From the NCBI GenBank assembly GCA_012728895.1, contig JAAYEG010000037.1, positions 1-43,770 on the forward strand: 43,770 nt of DNA, in the 5' to 3' direction. A program made the position numbers and the translations under genes. The notes beneath the pieces were generated by a model that saw only the letters and a program-made list of their open reading frames with translations, was not told where the DNA came from and searched no databases. This document shows, in pieces, positions 7,989 through 16,225 of the stretch (its first letter is position 1; every line of letters begins with the position of its first letter). The DNA comes from Methanospirillum sp. (GTDB lineage: Archaea > Halobacteriota > Methanomicrobia > Methanomicrobiales > Methanospirillaceae).

Positions 7989-8229
7989 ACAGGACGGGCT
8001 ATCGGAATGGCAATAAAACTTCTGGTTGTACTTCGGATAGGCCGACCGATTGGTTGCGGGGCGTCTCACGGCCTGGCGGGGAGAGTGGTTCGGGAACCCC
8101 CCCGGTGCGGGAAACGGAGCCCGGTGAGAGCCATACCCCCGGCATCCCCGGGACCGCCGGGAGGACGAGGGGCCTCGCCGTCGCTGGCGGCGATGCTGCC
8201 ATCGCGGGGCCGACCCGTGTGGGCACGGT
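7989..8229. other. Spacer between the metalloprotease gene and a lipoprotein-signal relic
   Basis: This contains the metalloprotease promoter near 8008-8020 (reverse strand, TTTTATT). On the reverse strand 7999-8229 is open in the same frame as the signal-peptide relic at 8230. The encoded residues (Pro/Ala-rich) show no domain and may be chance. Confidence 0.35.
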
Positions 8230-8335
8230 TCAGCCGGCCACGAGCATGGCCGCGACGAGGACGGCGGGAATGAGCACGCGTCCCTTGCTGCTCCGGAGGC
8301 GCCGGGACGAGAGAAGGTTTCCCGGGCCCCGGAGT
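8230..8335 (-). pseudogene. Relic of a lipoprotein promoter and signal peptide
   Basis: The promoter-like block at about 8297-8330 duplicates the one before the PQQ-dehydrogenase-like gene. Downstream, a GTG at 8277 could start VLIPAVLVAAMLVAG, which stops with TGA at 8230-8232 exactly where the lipobox Cys would be expected (TGC to TGA). A 76-codon open frame continues behind the stop without a recognisable domain. I infer a broken or truncated duplicate of a lipoprotein gene start. Confidence 0.45.
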
Positions 8336-8432
8336 GAGGTATGGGCGCCGCCGGCGCCGCACCCGGAGGTGCACCCCCTGTCGAACCGGGGCACGTGAAA
8401 GGAAATGCTGTTACACCGGCGGCACAGGGAGA

Positions 8433-8968
8433 ATGGAAGCGGTGAAAAGAATGGAAACGGGTCAAGTCGGGACCGGGGAAGCGGGGCCACCGCGATCGCT
8501 CGTGGTCGTCTGCTCGTACCATCACAACAACACGGAGAAGGTCGCCCGCGCCATCGCGGGGTGCTCGGAGCGCCGGTGACAACACCGCGGCAGGCGACGC
8601 CCGAGGAGATAGCGGCGTGCGACCTGGTCGGGTTCGGCTCGGGGAACTACGACGCGACCTTCCATCCCGCCCTCCTCAACCTCGCCGACAGGCTCCCGCC
8701 GGCCGGGAACCGGAGAGCCTTCCTCTTCTCGACCTACGGGGCCCCCGCCGTGGCCGCGGGCGGCAGCTTCGTCTCGAAGAACCACCGGCGGATGCGGGAG
8801 AAACTGCAGGCCAGGGGGTACAGGGTCGTCGGCGAGTTCGCGTGTGCGGGCTGGAACACGAACGTCTTTCTGAAGTACTTCGGCGGGCTGAACAAGGGCC
8901 GGCCCGATGCCGACGACCTCGGGCATGCCGAGGAGTTCGCCAGGAGCCTGAAGGAGAACGCCCCCTGA
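8433..8968 (+). pseudogene. Flavodoxin family gene interrupted by a single frameshift
   Basis: The first frame (ATG 8433 or 8451) gives LVVVCSYHHNNTEKVARAIAG, the FMN phosphate loop and first helix of a methanogen-type flavodoxin, then runs into TGA at 8577. The rest continues in another frame: VTTPRQATPEEIAACDLVGFGSGNYD, FLFSTYGAPA, FVSKNHRRMREKLQARGY, FACAGWNTNVFLKYFGG and NKGRPDADDLGHAEEFA. Adding one base in the GGGG run at 8558-8561 joins both halves into VARAIAGVLGAPVTTP, which is fully coherent. All conserved blocks are intact, so this is a recent lesion, a sequencing error or a frameshift site. It would act as an electron carrier in the cytoplasm. Confidence 0.8.
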
Positions 8969-9213
8969 CACGCCGAGGCGCGGTCGTCACGGGCGCGACC
9001 ATCCCGGCCACGAGCCGCCCGCCGGGACCGGCCGCCATCCATCGTCCTGACCGGATCGCGACGAACGGTCGACGGCCATGGCAAACCCTTTTTTCCGGGG
9101 CTCTCAGATTGATCCGGTAGCGCGCCCCCATTCCTGCCGGCACCCCCCACGGTCCCTGCCGGCAGACCGCGTGCCGCGCGAGCCGGGACCGTCATACGCG
9201 GGGAGTCCACAGG
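8969..9213. other. Spacer before the symporter gene
   Basis: The only AT-rich part is around 9086-9096 (CCTTTTTTCCG), a possible weak promoter or an oligo-dT terminator for the flavodoxin gene. Nothing else was recognised. Confidence 0.35.
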
Positions 9214-10437
9214 ATGAACCTCCCCCGGATCGGCTTCACGGCGAAGATCTTCCTGAGCATCCTCGCCGGCGCACTCTCCGGGCTCTTCTTCGGCGAGATG
9301 ACCGCGGTCCTCGACCCCGTCGGCCAGGCCTTCATCGGGCTCATGCAGATCACGATCATTCCCACGGTCATCATCTTCATCATCACCGGCATCGGGACCC
9401 TCAGCGAGACCGACGCGGCCGACTTCCTCCGGAAGGTCGCCGGGGTCGTCCTGGTGATCTGGGGCCTGGGCGTGCTGGTCTTCTTCGCGATGCAGTACGC
9501 CTTCCCGCCGGTCCAGCCCACCTCGTTCTTCAGCACGTCCGGGGTCTCCGACGGCGAGGAGACCGACCTGATCTCGCTCTTCATCCCGTCCAACATCTTC
9601 ACATCCCTTGCGGAGGGGCTGATGCCGGCCATCGTCCTCTTCTGCGTCCTGCTCGGGTGGGCCCTGATCGGCGACGCCCGGAACCGGCCGTTCATCGAGC
9701 TGCTCCGGAACCTCGAGGCCGCGCTCTCGAAGATCACGAGGCTGCTGATGGCGGTCGTGCCGATCGGCGTCTTTGCCATCACCGCGGTCACGTTCGGGAC
9801 CCTCACCTGGCCGCAGCTCCTCCAGATCCAGGTCTACTACGTCTCGGCCGTCGTCCTCTGCCTGATCCTCGCCCTCGTAATCCTCCCGCTCCTGGTCTAC
9901 TCCCTGACGCCGTGGAGCTACCGCGAGATCCTCGTGGCCGCGCACCGGGGCGTCCTGATGGGCTTCGCGACCGCCCGAGTCTTCATCACCCTGTCCCTTC
10001 TCACCGAGGGGGTGGCCGGCCTCTTCCGGTCGCCGACCGCCAACGGGGAGCCACCGGGCGCCGGGGAAGAGGCCGAACCGGGAACGGGCACGAGCTCGCC
10101 CGTCGAGGAGCGGGCGGCGGCGTACGGCGGCGTCCTTGTCCCGCTCGCGTACAGCCTCCCGACCCTCGGGGCGTTCGTCGTCCTGCTCTTCGTGCTCTTT
10201 ACGGCCTGGTACTATAACGACCTCTTCACCCTGCAGGAGCAGGTCCTCCTCGCGCTGCTCGGCGTCCCCAGCCTCTTCGGCTCGGCCAAGGTCTCGCTGC
10301 CGTTCATCCTCGAGATGATGCGGCTGCCGGCGGACGCCATGGAGCTCTACCTCGTCGCCAGCCCGCTCCAGGTCTACTTCACCGCGGCCCTCAGCTGCAT
10401 GTCGATCTTCGCCCTCTCCGCCATCGGCACGGCTTAA
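9214..10437 (+). CDS. Dicarboxylate/amino acid:cation symporter (DAACS/SDF family)
   Basis: A 407-residue polytopic membrane protein. It starts with a first helix including IFLSILAGALSGLFFG. IGLMQITIIPTVIIFIITGI corresponds to the conserved LKMxxxPLVF region of the family. Later come MAVVPIGVFAITAVTFG, a loop of about 40 acidic residues not typical of the family, VLVPLAYSLPTLGAF, and a C-terminal block FGSAKVSLPFILEMMRLP. Family members co-transport glutamate, aspartate or C4-dicarboxylates with sodium or protons. The gene ends with TAA 10435-10437. The following solute-binding domain continues in the same frame without its own good start, so the original gene was probably a transporter-binding protein fusion. 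Confidence 0.85.
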   Translation: MNLPRIGFTAKIFLSILAGALSGLFFGEMTAVLDPVGQAFIGLMQITIIPTVIIFIITGIGTLSETDAADFLRKVAGVVLVIWGLGVLVFFAMQYAFPPVQPTSFFSTSGVSDGEETDLISLFIPSNIFTSLAEGLMPAIVLFCVLLGWALIGDARNRPFIELLRNLEAALSKITRLLMAVVPIGVFAITAVTFGTLTWPQLLQIQVYYVSAVVLCLILALVILPLLVYSLTPWSYREILVAAHRGVLMGFATARVFITLSLLTEGVAGLFRSPTANGEPPGAGEEAEPGTGTSSPVEERAAAYGGVLVPLAYSLPTLGAFVVLLFVLFTAWYYNDLFTLQEQVLLALLGVPSLFGSAKVSLPFILEMMRLPADAMELYLVASPLQVYFTAALSCMSIFALSAIGTA

Positions 10438-11475
10438 CTCACGGGCGTCGGTAGGCTCCGGGCACGGCGGGCGCTCTTCTCCGCGGCAGTCGGCGCCGTC
10501 GCCCTCGTCTTCGTGGTCGTCGTGCTGAACGCGGCCTTCGGCGCCGTCCTCGCGACCTCGCCGCAGGAGGACGCGACCGTCCTGGGGCTGACGATGCCCC
10601 CGGGCCCCGGCGGCGCGCCCGTCGGGGAGCGGTTCGCGACCACGGTCTACCGGGACTACGCTGGGGTGCCGCCGGCGACGCAGCCGCCGGGCGCGGAGAA
10701 CGCGACGCTGCTCGACCGGGTGCGGGCGAGGGGCGCCCTCCGGGTCGGGTACATCCCGGACGCCATGCCGTTCTGCTACTTCAACCGCGAGGGCGAGCTT
10801 GTCGGCCACGATGTCCAGATGGCCCACGACCTCGCGGGGGCCCTGAACGTCTCCCGGGTCGAGTTCGTGCCCGTCGACCGGGAGAACGCGCTGGACCGGG
10901 TCAACGCCGGGGGCTGCGACATCGTGATGACCGGCCTCGTCCTGGTTTCGCCGATGATGGAGAAGGCCCGGTTCACAGCGCCGTACATGGACCTCCACCT
11001 GGCCCTCGTCACCCGGGACGAGCGGACGGGTGCCTTCGAGGACCTGGACGCGGTGGCGCGGACGGAGGGGCTCCGGATCGCCGTGGCCGGCGACACCGAC
11101 TACGACCGGGCCGCGGCCGCGCTCTTCCCCCGGGCGACCATCGTCCCGCTCGAGGACCCCGAGCAGTTCTTCGACCGGGCCGGCGCCGACGCCCTGCTGA
11201 CCACGGCAGAGACGGGGACGCCGCTGACCCTGCTCCACCCCTTCTTCGCCGTCGCGGCCGTGCAGTATTCCGGCGCCTCCGCGGCCTCGTCGGTCTACGC
11301 CCTCGCCCGGGACTGCGACGACGCCTCGCTGCTCTTCGTCGACTACTGGCTCGCCATGGAGGAGCGGTCCGGGGCCCTGGAGGCGAAGTACGACTACTGG
11401 GTGCTCGGGAAGGAGACGGGGCGCCGGGCGCCGCGGTGGTCGGTCATCCGGGACGTGCTGCATTGGGTCGGGTGA
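10438..11475 (+). CDS. Periplasmic-type amino acid binding domain (SBP_bac_3), likely separated from the symporter by a stop
   Basis: After the symporter TAA the same frame continues with LRARRALFSAAVGAVALVF, a membrane anchor, and then a solute-binding domain. Binding-domain motifs are ALRVGYIPDAMPFCYFN, ELVGHDVQMAHDLAGALN and CDIVMTGLVLVSPMMEKARF. They match extracytoplasmic amino-acid-binding proteins of the SBP_bac_3 family. The first standard start in frame is GTG 10513, inside the membrane segment; no ATG, GTG or TTG exists between the stop and there. The coordinates given are those of the open frame. It may be expressed by readthrough, by reinitiation at 10513, or not at all. Its pairing with a DAACS transporter suggests substrate delivery or sensing. 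Confidence 0.7.
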   Translation, partial: LTGVGRLRARRALFSAAVGAVALVFVVVVLNAAFGAVLATSPQEDATVLGLTMPPGPGGAPVGERFATTVYRDYAGVPPATQPPGAENATLLDRVRARGALRVGYIPDAMPFCYFNREGELVGHDVQMAHDLAGALNVSRVEFVPVDRENALDRVNAGGCDIVMTGLVLVSPMMEKARFTAPYMDLHLALVTRDERTGAFEDLDAVARTEGLRIAVAGDTDYDRAAAALFPRATIVPLEDPEQFFDRAGADALLTTAETGTPLTLLHPFFAVAAVQYSGASAASSVYALARDCDDASLLFVDYWLAMEERSGALEAKYDYWVLGKETGRRAPRWSVIRDVLHWVG

Positions 11476-11561
11476 GGACGAGGCCGTTACCGGCCGGCTG
11501 GCCCGGACGCCGGTGCCGGCGATACCGGGCCGTTCGGGGGGCCCTCCCTATCTCGACCCAC

Positions 11562-12098
11562 TCACCGGTTTTCCGATGCATCTCGTCGGTTCGACCTCCT
11601 GATCCTACCGGGTATCACGTCGGAGGCCTGGCTCGCCGAACAGCGAGATCCCTGGTGTTTCCGCATCCCGGCATACCGCATCAGAATCTCCATTTGCTCG
11701 GAGGTCTCGATGGCACGCGCTCCGGGGATCCGGCTCCGAACCTCCCGCACGGCCATCTCAAAACTCGAGCCCCGGTGGATCAGGTAGCCCGCGAGTGCCG
11801 TGCCGCTCCGTCCGGCCTGGAAACAATGGATCAGTACCGGTTCTCCTGCCTCCCGTTTCCTGTCGATGAACGCATTGATCTCATCGAGCTGCTCCACCGC
11901 TGGTGCGGTATAATCGCGAACCGGTACTTCGAGATAGTCGAACCCGATGCTCCGAATGACGGCGAGCTCACGATCAGGTCGTCTCTCGAGCGAGATGATC
12001 GCGCGTATCCCCTCGCGATAGAGATCATCGAGGTCCTCCCGGAGTGGGTACGGAGCATGAGCCAGGAGGTCGTCGATGATCCACCGGATCACAACCAT
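11562..12098 (-). CDS. Dual-specificity / tyrosine protein phosphatase
   Basis: A 178-residue protein with the Cys-dependent phosphatase loop HCFQAGRSG (Cys92, Arg97) and a probable general acid Asp62 in VPVRDYTAP. It starts with VIRWIIDDLLAHAPYP, resembling the substrate-recognition strand of archaeal and bacterial DSP-like phosphatases. The C-terminal about 25 residues are polar and variable. It would remove phosphate from protein or small-molecule targets in the cytoplasm. The gene stands alone, and no kinase is adjacent. ATG 12098 is the first Met of the conserved domain. Confidence 0.85.
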   Translation of the reverse strand: MVVIRWIIDDLLAHAPYPLREDLDDLYREGIRAIISLERRPDRELAVIRSIGFDYLEVPVRDYTAPAVEQLDEINAFIDRKREAGEPVLIHCFQAGRSGTALAGYLIHRGSSFEMAVREVRSRIPGARAIETSEQMEILMRYAGMRKHQGSRCSASQASDVIPGRIRRSNRRDASENR

Positions 12099-12516
12099 GT
12101 CATCTCAATGAGGGTGCTCATTCGTACTGAGATTACCTGTTCGCGACCCTTTCACGGATGCCGCTCTCATACGATGGACGAGACGGTGGACGCGTGGTCT
12201 CCCTCGTCGATCGAGGTCGAATTCCCCACGCACGGCCCGTTTTCCTGCCTGAAGTTCCGCGCACGGGGAGATGAAGGGAACGGCCAGGAGCTTCGGCGAT
12301 GACACCGGCAGCCGGTGCTGTCCGTTCGCCCCGACAGCCCCGGGCGCCGGCGCGGCGACGGAGGCCGTCTCGTCGAGCACGGCCCGGCACGCGGCGCCGG
12401 CGAAGGCCCCGATCGCCGCGCCACGGGCGTGGATATCGAACCCCGTGGGGCCGTGGCCGGGCAGGACCCCCCCTCGGCCGGCACGGTTAACTCCGTGCCC
12501 GCCGAGACTCTCGGCG
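12099..12516. other. Intergenic stretch with one arm of a diverged repeat
   Basis: No convincing gene is seen. Bases 12303-12366 are about 80% identical to 13862-13924 by eye (both begin ACACCGGCAGCC and end GCCGGCGCGGCGACGG). The 12105-12175 part is AT-richer and may hold the phosphatase promoter. Confidence 0.4.
12303..12366 (+). repeat. Diverged direct repeat, copy A
   Basis: This matches 13862-13924 with one single-base offset. The two copies flank the small ORF and methyltransferase region and lie next to the 3' end of the second D5 helicase. They may mark an old duplication or element boundary. Confidence 0.4.
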
Positions 12517-12690
12517 ATGGATCACGCTGAGGATCTCCGCGCGACCCTGCGAGCCCGGATTCGCGGCGCGGACGGCAGCGACGGGACCGGCAGTGGCCCC
12601 TCGGCTTTCGTCCCTTGCCCCGCCGGTGTCGGGAGCCAGATCCTCGACGAAGTGCGCCGGATCCGCATCCTCCTCGAGGAGCGGCGCTGA
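12517..12690 (+). CDS. Small hypothetical protein, 57 residues
   Basis: Starts MDHAEDLRATLRARI and ends QILDEVRRIRILLEERR, so two charged helices flank a Gly/Ser-rich middle. The helical composition looks more protein-like than the other chance frames here. No domain was recognised. There is no strong ribosome site, but AT-rich bases (GGTTAAC) lie about 30 before the ATG. Existence is uncertain. Confidence 0.35.
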   Translation: MDHAEDLRATLRARIRGADGSDGTGSGPSAFVPCPAGVGSQILDEVRRIRILLEERR

Positions 12691-13018
12691 ACCCCTGCGG
12701 TCGAGGTCTCACCTCGCCGGCGTTGGGAGAATTACCGGCATCGGGCGCCGGCCGCGACGTCTTCCCGGCCCGATGTTTCGAGGCGGGGCCGGCAGGCGTT
12801 CGAATATCGCGGGGGATTCCGGGGAATTTTCGCTATCGGTATTATCTGGAAAGGGCTGCACGGGGTTGGAGGTTCATATCCCCCCATGACCCCACCGTCT
12901 CGAACCGTATCATGGGTGTTCCGTGATGAAACACGGCCTCCCCCCCTCGACGTGCCGCCGGGCGTGGCTCAGCTGCCCGGGCCGCCGAGAATCCGCCGGG
13001 TATCCCTGCCGCCCCACG
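12691..13018. other. Intergenic stretch without a recognised gene
   Basis: About 330 bases. An AT-richer patch at 12815-12850 (GGGAATTTTCGCTATCGGTATTATC) could be promoter-like, but no gene follows on the forward strand. Nothing else was seen. Confidence 0.35.
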
Positions 13019-13765
13019 TCACCTCGCCATCAGGGCGAACACGCCCCATCCCAGGTATTCACGCGTGTACGCGGCGTAGCGTTCCGGTTCCCGGGACAGC
13101 CTATCACGGACCTCTTTCGCGAAATCGTCGTCGGGGTTCGCGTCGAGCCACCGGCGCATGGTGAGCCACTTGGAAGCTTCGTATCGGTCCCAGCCCTCCC
13201 GGCCGGCCAGGACCATCTCCACGACGTCGTAGCCGAGGGCGCCGAACGACGCGAGGAGGTCCGGAAGCATGAGAAAGTCGGAGACAGAACAATCATCGCA
13301 CTCCCTGGCAACGTCTTCAGTCGGTGGTAACCGCAGCCAGTAGGGCTCGCCGATGAGGACGATACCTCCCGATCGGAGGCTTTTCGCCAGGAGCTCGATG
13401 GTGCCGGCGACTCCACCGCCGATCCACGTGGCACCGATGCAGGCGGCCACGTCGACCTTCCCGTCGGCGACGTAGCCGGCGGCGTCGCCGTGGACGAACT
13501 CGACCCGGTCGGCGACGCCGAGGTCCTCGGCGCGGCGTCTCGCCTGCGCGGTGAACAGGCTGCTCATGTCGACGCCGACGCCGGAGATCTTGTGATCGCG
13601 CGCCCAGGTGCAGAGCATCTCGCCCGAACCGCTGCCGAGGTCGAGCAGGCGGGCTCCCGGTTCCAGGCGCAAGGCCACGCCGAGCGTGGCGAGGTTCTCC
13701 GGTGTGAACGGATTGTGGATGCGGTGAGCACTCTCGGTGATGGTGAAGATACGCGGGATGTCCAT
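13019..13765 (-). CDS. Class I SAM-dependent methyltransferase
   Basis: A 248-residue Rossmann-fold methyltransferase. Motif I is LLDLGSGSGEML (about 40-51), the acidic end of strand 2 is GVGVDMS, motif II/III is VEFVHGDAAGYVADGKVD, and motif IV is AACIGATWIGG. The C-terminal half has an insertion with ECDDCSVSDF and ends YTREYLGWGVFALMAR. The start MDIPRIFTITESAHRIHNPF resembles UbiE/arsenite-methyltransferase-like small-molecule enzymes, but the substrate is unknown. The gene lies alone between accessory elements. ATG 13765 is supported by the conserved N-terminal helix. Confidence 0.8.
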   Translation of the reverse strand: MDIPRIFTITESAHRIHNPFTPENLATLGVALRLEPGARLLDLGSGSGEMLCTWARDHKISGVGVDMSSLFTAQARRRAEDLGVADRVEFVHGDAAGYVADGKVDVAACIGATWIGGGVAGTIELLAKSLRSGGIVLIGEPYWLRLPPTEDVARECDDCSVSDFLMLPDLLASFGALGYDVVEMVLAGREGWDRYEASKWLTMRRWLDANPDDDFAKEVRDRLSREPERYAAYTREYLGWGVFALMAR

Positions 13766-13861
13766 TGAGCCAGCTCCATGTCATAGTTCAGCGCGCCGGC
13801 TCATCTAGTACAGCCCCTGTCCCGGCTCCCCTTTCGCCCCCGCAGTAAATTCAACAGTATC

Positions 13862-13924
13862 ACACCGGCAGCCACTGCTGCCCCGTCGCCCTCGCCGCCG
13901 CGGTGCCGGCGCGGCGACGGGGGC
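13862..13924 (+). repeat. Diverged direct repeat, copy B
   Basis: Partner of 12303-12366. This copy ends about 25 bases from the 3' end of the second D5 helicase gene. Confidence 0.4.
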
Positions 13925-13950
13925 CGGCATGTCCAGAACGGAGCGTCCGT

Positions 13951-15840
13951 TCACCAGGAGAAGACCTCCGGGTTCGCCTCATCGTTGTCCTTGAACCGGA
14001 TCCCGCGCCAGAACCGGACGAACTCCACCTCGCCCCGGGCATTGATCACCCTGGCCCGGCCCGGGTCGGGGGTCACACCCCGGTTCTTGAGGTGCTCGGC
14101 AAACCGCTTCGCGGACACCGGGGTGACCCCGTTGTCCTTCGCCCACGAGAGAAAGCCGGCATACAGGTCCGACCTGACCTCGCGATCGCCCGGGGCCCCG
14201 GTGACGACGCATTCCTCGTCCACGAACCGCGCGGCCACGTCGGCCTCGAGCCGGTACTCCTCGGTCGCCACGGCAAAGACCGCGGGCTGTGCGAGCCGGC
14301 CCGCCTCGCGGTACCGCGCGAGGCCGGCGAGGCACCAGTTCAGGATCCCGGACCGCTCGGCGAGCATCTTTTCGGCGATCGCCTCGTCCCGGTCCCCGGG
14401 TGGAATCGTCACCGCGAACGGCACCAGCCAGATCCGGCGCCACAGGGACGGGTCGGTCGAGACGGGCGGTCGGTGGTTCGTGGCGAACCAGATCTTGTAT
14501 CCCGGCCGGTAGGTGAACTCCTCCTGGTAGAGCTTCCGCACCGTGATCGGGTCGCGGCCGGTGAGCAGCTTGACCACGGCCTCGTCGAGCCGGGAGCCCT
14601 CGGCCCCCTCCGAGGTCGTGACGAGCCGCGCCCCGACCAGGGCTGCGAGCTCTGTCCTCGGGGCGTCGCTGTGCCGGCGGGCGAGCAGGGTCCGCGAGGC
14701 GTCGACGTTCTGCGCGTAGTCCCCCCAGATGGTAGAGAGGACCTCGAGCGTCTTCGATTTCCCGTTGGCCCCGGTCCCGTGGAGGATGAAGAAGACCTCG
14801 GCCGGGTTATCGGCGAGCAGGCTGTACCCGCACATCGACTGGAACCCGGCGATGGCCTCCGCGTCGCCTCCGAAAATCCGGGAGAGGTGCCCCTCCCAGG
14901 TCGGGCAGACCGCTCCCTCGAGGTAGTCCACGTCCGCGAGCTTGGTCAGGTAGTCCTCCGGCCGGTGTTGGCGGAACGTGCCGGTCGAGAGCTCGATGGT
15001 GCCGTTCCGGACGTTGAACAGGTCCGGGTCGGCGTCCAGGTCCGCGACCTGGACCGGCACCTCCGACTCCGCCAGGTGCAGCATGGCCTTGATCGTCCGG
15101 GCGCTCTCGGCCTGCTTCGCGAAGCCGAGCAGGGACCGCCGCGCCGCGTCGTCCTCGATCCGGGCGACCTCCGCGTAGAGCCGGCGGGCCGTCCGCTTGG
15201 CCTTCGTACGCACGCTGCCGGCCGTGTCCCGCTCCCAGATGCGTCCGTTCCAGACGAGCCACGCCTTCATCCCGGAGCAGTAAAGGACGGACTCCCAGTG
15301 CTCCGCGACGAACCGGTCGGCGAGCCCGACCTCGGTGTAGTGGTTCTCGTGCTTCGAGAGCGGGGTCACGGGCAGCCGCGTCTTCCGTGCGCGCCAGAAC
15401 TCCCCGTACACGAGGTTCGGGAGGTCCGCGGGGTCGAGCGCATGGGTGTAGTCGGCGTTGTAGAACTGTATCTCCCGGAGGGCCTCGAGCGGGGTGCGCC
15501 GCTCGAAGAGGAACAGGAGCCGGGCCGTCTCGCGGAGGGTCCGTTCGAGGTCGAGCCGCTTCCTTTCGGCGTCGGGCTCCCCGAGTACCACGTCGGACCC
15601 ACCCTCGGGTCCGGGCGCAAGAGGGGGCATGGAGGCCACCATCGCTTCCCTCTGCACCTGGAACGCGCGGACGCGCTCGGCGATCTCGTCGGCCGAGACC
15701 GCGCCGGTCACAGGCGGAACAGCGCAGTGTGGTGGACCCGGGCCGGCAGCGGGCCTGTCGTCCACGGGGACACTCGCGCCGCCACCCGCGGTGACGCCGA
15801 TGGCACCGGTATAAAGGCCGGCGCGTTCCGGGTCTTTCAT
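13951..15840 (-). CDS. Second D5/P4-family primase-helicase
   Basis: A 629-residue SF3 helicase. The first about 100 residues are low-complexity. Residues 100-180 carry a segment (LDLERTLRETARLLFLFERR to HYTEVGLADRFVAEHW) with no counterpart in the 502-residue D5 at 2910. Then follow YCSGMKAWLVWNGRIWERD (187-205), DLDADPDLFNVRNGTIEL (268-285), Walker A GTGANGKS (355-362), ARLVTTSE (404-411), sensor WFATNHRPP (451-459) and LWRRIW (466-471). The C-terminal winged region has ARFVDEECVVTG and KRFAEHLKNRGV. No primase or RHH-like gene accompanies it. A TATA-like TAGTATAATTA lies on the same strand about 260 bases upstream. It is probably the core of a decayed integrated element. Confidence 0.85.
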   Translation of the reverse strand: MKDPERAGLYTGAIGVTAGGGASVPVDDRPAAGPGPPHCAVPPVTGAVSADEIAERVRAFQVQREAMVASMPPLAPGPEGGSDVVLGEPDAERKRLDLERTLRETARLLFLFERRTPLEALREIQFYNADYTHALDPADLPNLVYGEFWRARKTRLPVTPLSKHENHYTEVGLADRFVAEHWESVLYCSGMKAWLVWNGRIWERDTAGSVRTKAKRTARRLYAEVARIEDDAARRSLLGFAKQAESARTIKAMLHLAESEVPVQVADLDADPDLFNVRNGTIELSTGTFRQHRPEDYLTKLADVDYLEGAVCPTWEGHLSRIFGGDAEAIAGFQSMCGYSLLADNPAEVFFILHGTGANGKSKTLEVLSTIWGDYAQNVDASRTLLARRHSDAPRTELAALVGARLVTTSEGAEGSRLDEAVVKLLTGRDPITVRKLYQEEFTYRPGYKIWFATNHRPPVSTDPSLWRRIWLVPFAVTIPPGDRDEAIAEKMLAERSGILNWCLAGLARYREAGRLAQPAVFAVATEEYRLEADVAARFVDEECVVTGAPGDREVRSDLYAGFLSWAKDNGVTPVSAKRFAEHLKNRGVTPDPGRARVINARGEVEFVRFWRGIRFKDNDEANPEVFSW

Positions 15841-16225
15841 GGTGCTGCCCCCCCGAGTGGAGGGCGGTTGCAGGAAGGGGTGGCGTGTCCCGGAGAAGGA
15901 GGAAGCCGTGCCCTCCGCATGACGCTTTTCCGAACGTGTCCGGAGAGGCCGCGGCGGCCGGCGGTTCTATCCCAACGCGCGCCGCCCCCGGGACGGTCGC
16001 GCACGATACAGACGATGACGACTTTGAACGAACTCCTTAACATGACTTCTATGTTGGAGCGAAGTCAGGGCAGGGTGGATATAGGACCAATGCACGTAAT
16101 TATACTAATACATTGCGCCTTCACGGTCCCGCAGGGGGCCGGGATGAGACGGCAGCCGGGAGCACGATCGGGTCGGAGGTTCTGTGTTCGTCCTCGTCTT
16201 GCCCACACCCCTTCCGGTGTCAGAT
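15841..16225. other. Long leader/promoter region of the second D5 gene
   Basis: AT-rich bases at 16091-16110 contain a TATA-like element for the reverse strand (AGTATAATTA). GACTTC (16044-16049) and GAAGTC (16061-16066) form an inverted repeat; overlapping it, AACAT (16037-16041) pairs with ATGTT (16051-16055). These are candidate operator or leader structures. A 68-codon reverse frame (15837-16043) overlaps the helicase start but lacks family features. Confidence 0.4.
16044..16066. repeat. Inverted repeat upstream of the second D5 gene
   Basis: GACTTC and GAAGTC arms are separated by 11 bases within an AT-richer region, about 200 bases before the start codon. It is possibly a regulator site. 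Confidence 0.4.

Noticed and set aside
12864-12925. A tRNA-like stretch (GGAGGTTCATATCCCCC)
   Set aside because: The T-arm-like piece lacks the GGTTCRA consensus, and no acceptor, D or anticodon stems fit around it.
15837-16043. A 68-codon reverse frame overlapping the second D5 start by ATGA
   Set aside because: Overlap is suggestive, but the first part lies in promoter-like AT-rich sequence with the inverted repeat, and the residues show no resemblance to the RHH-like proteins.
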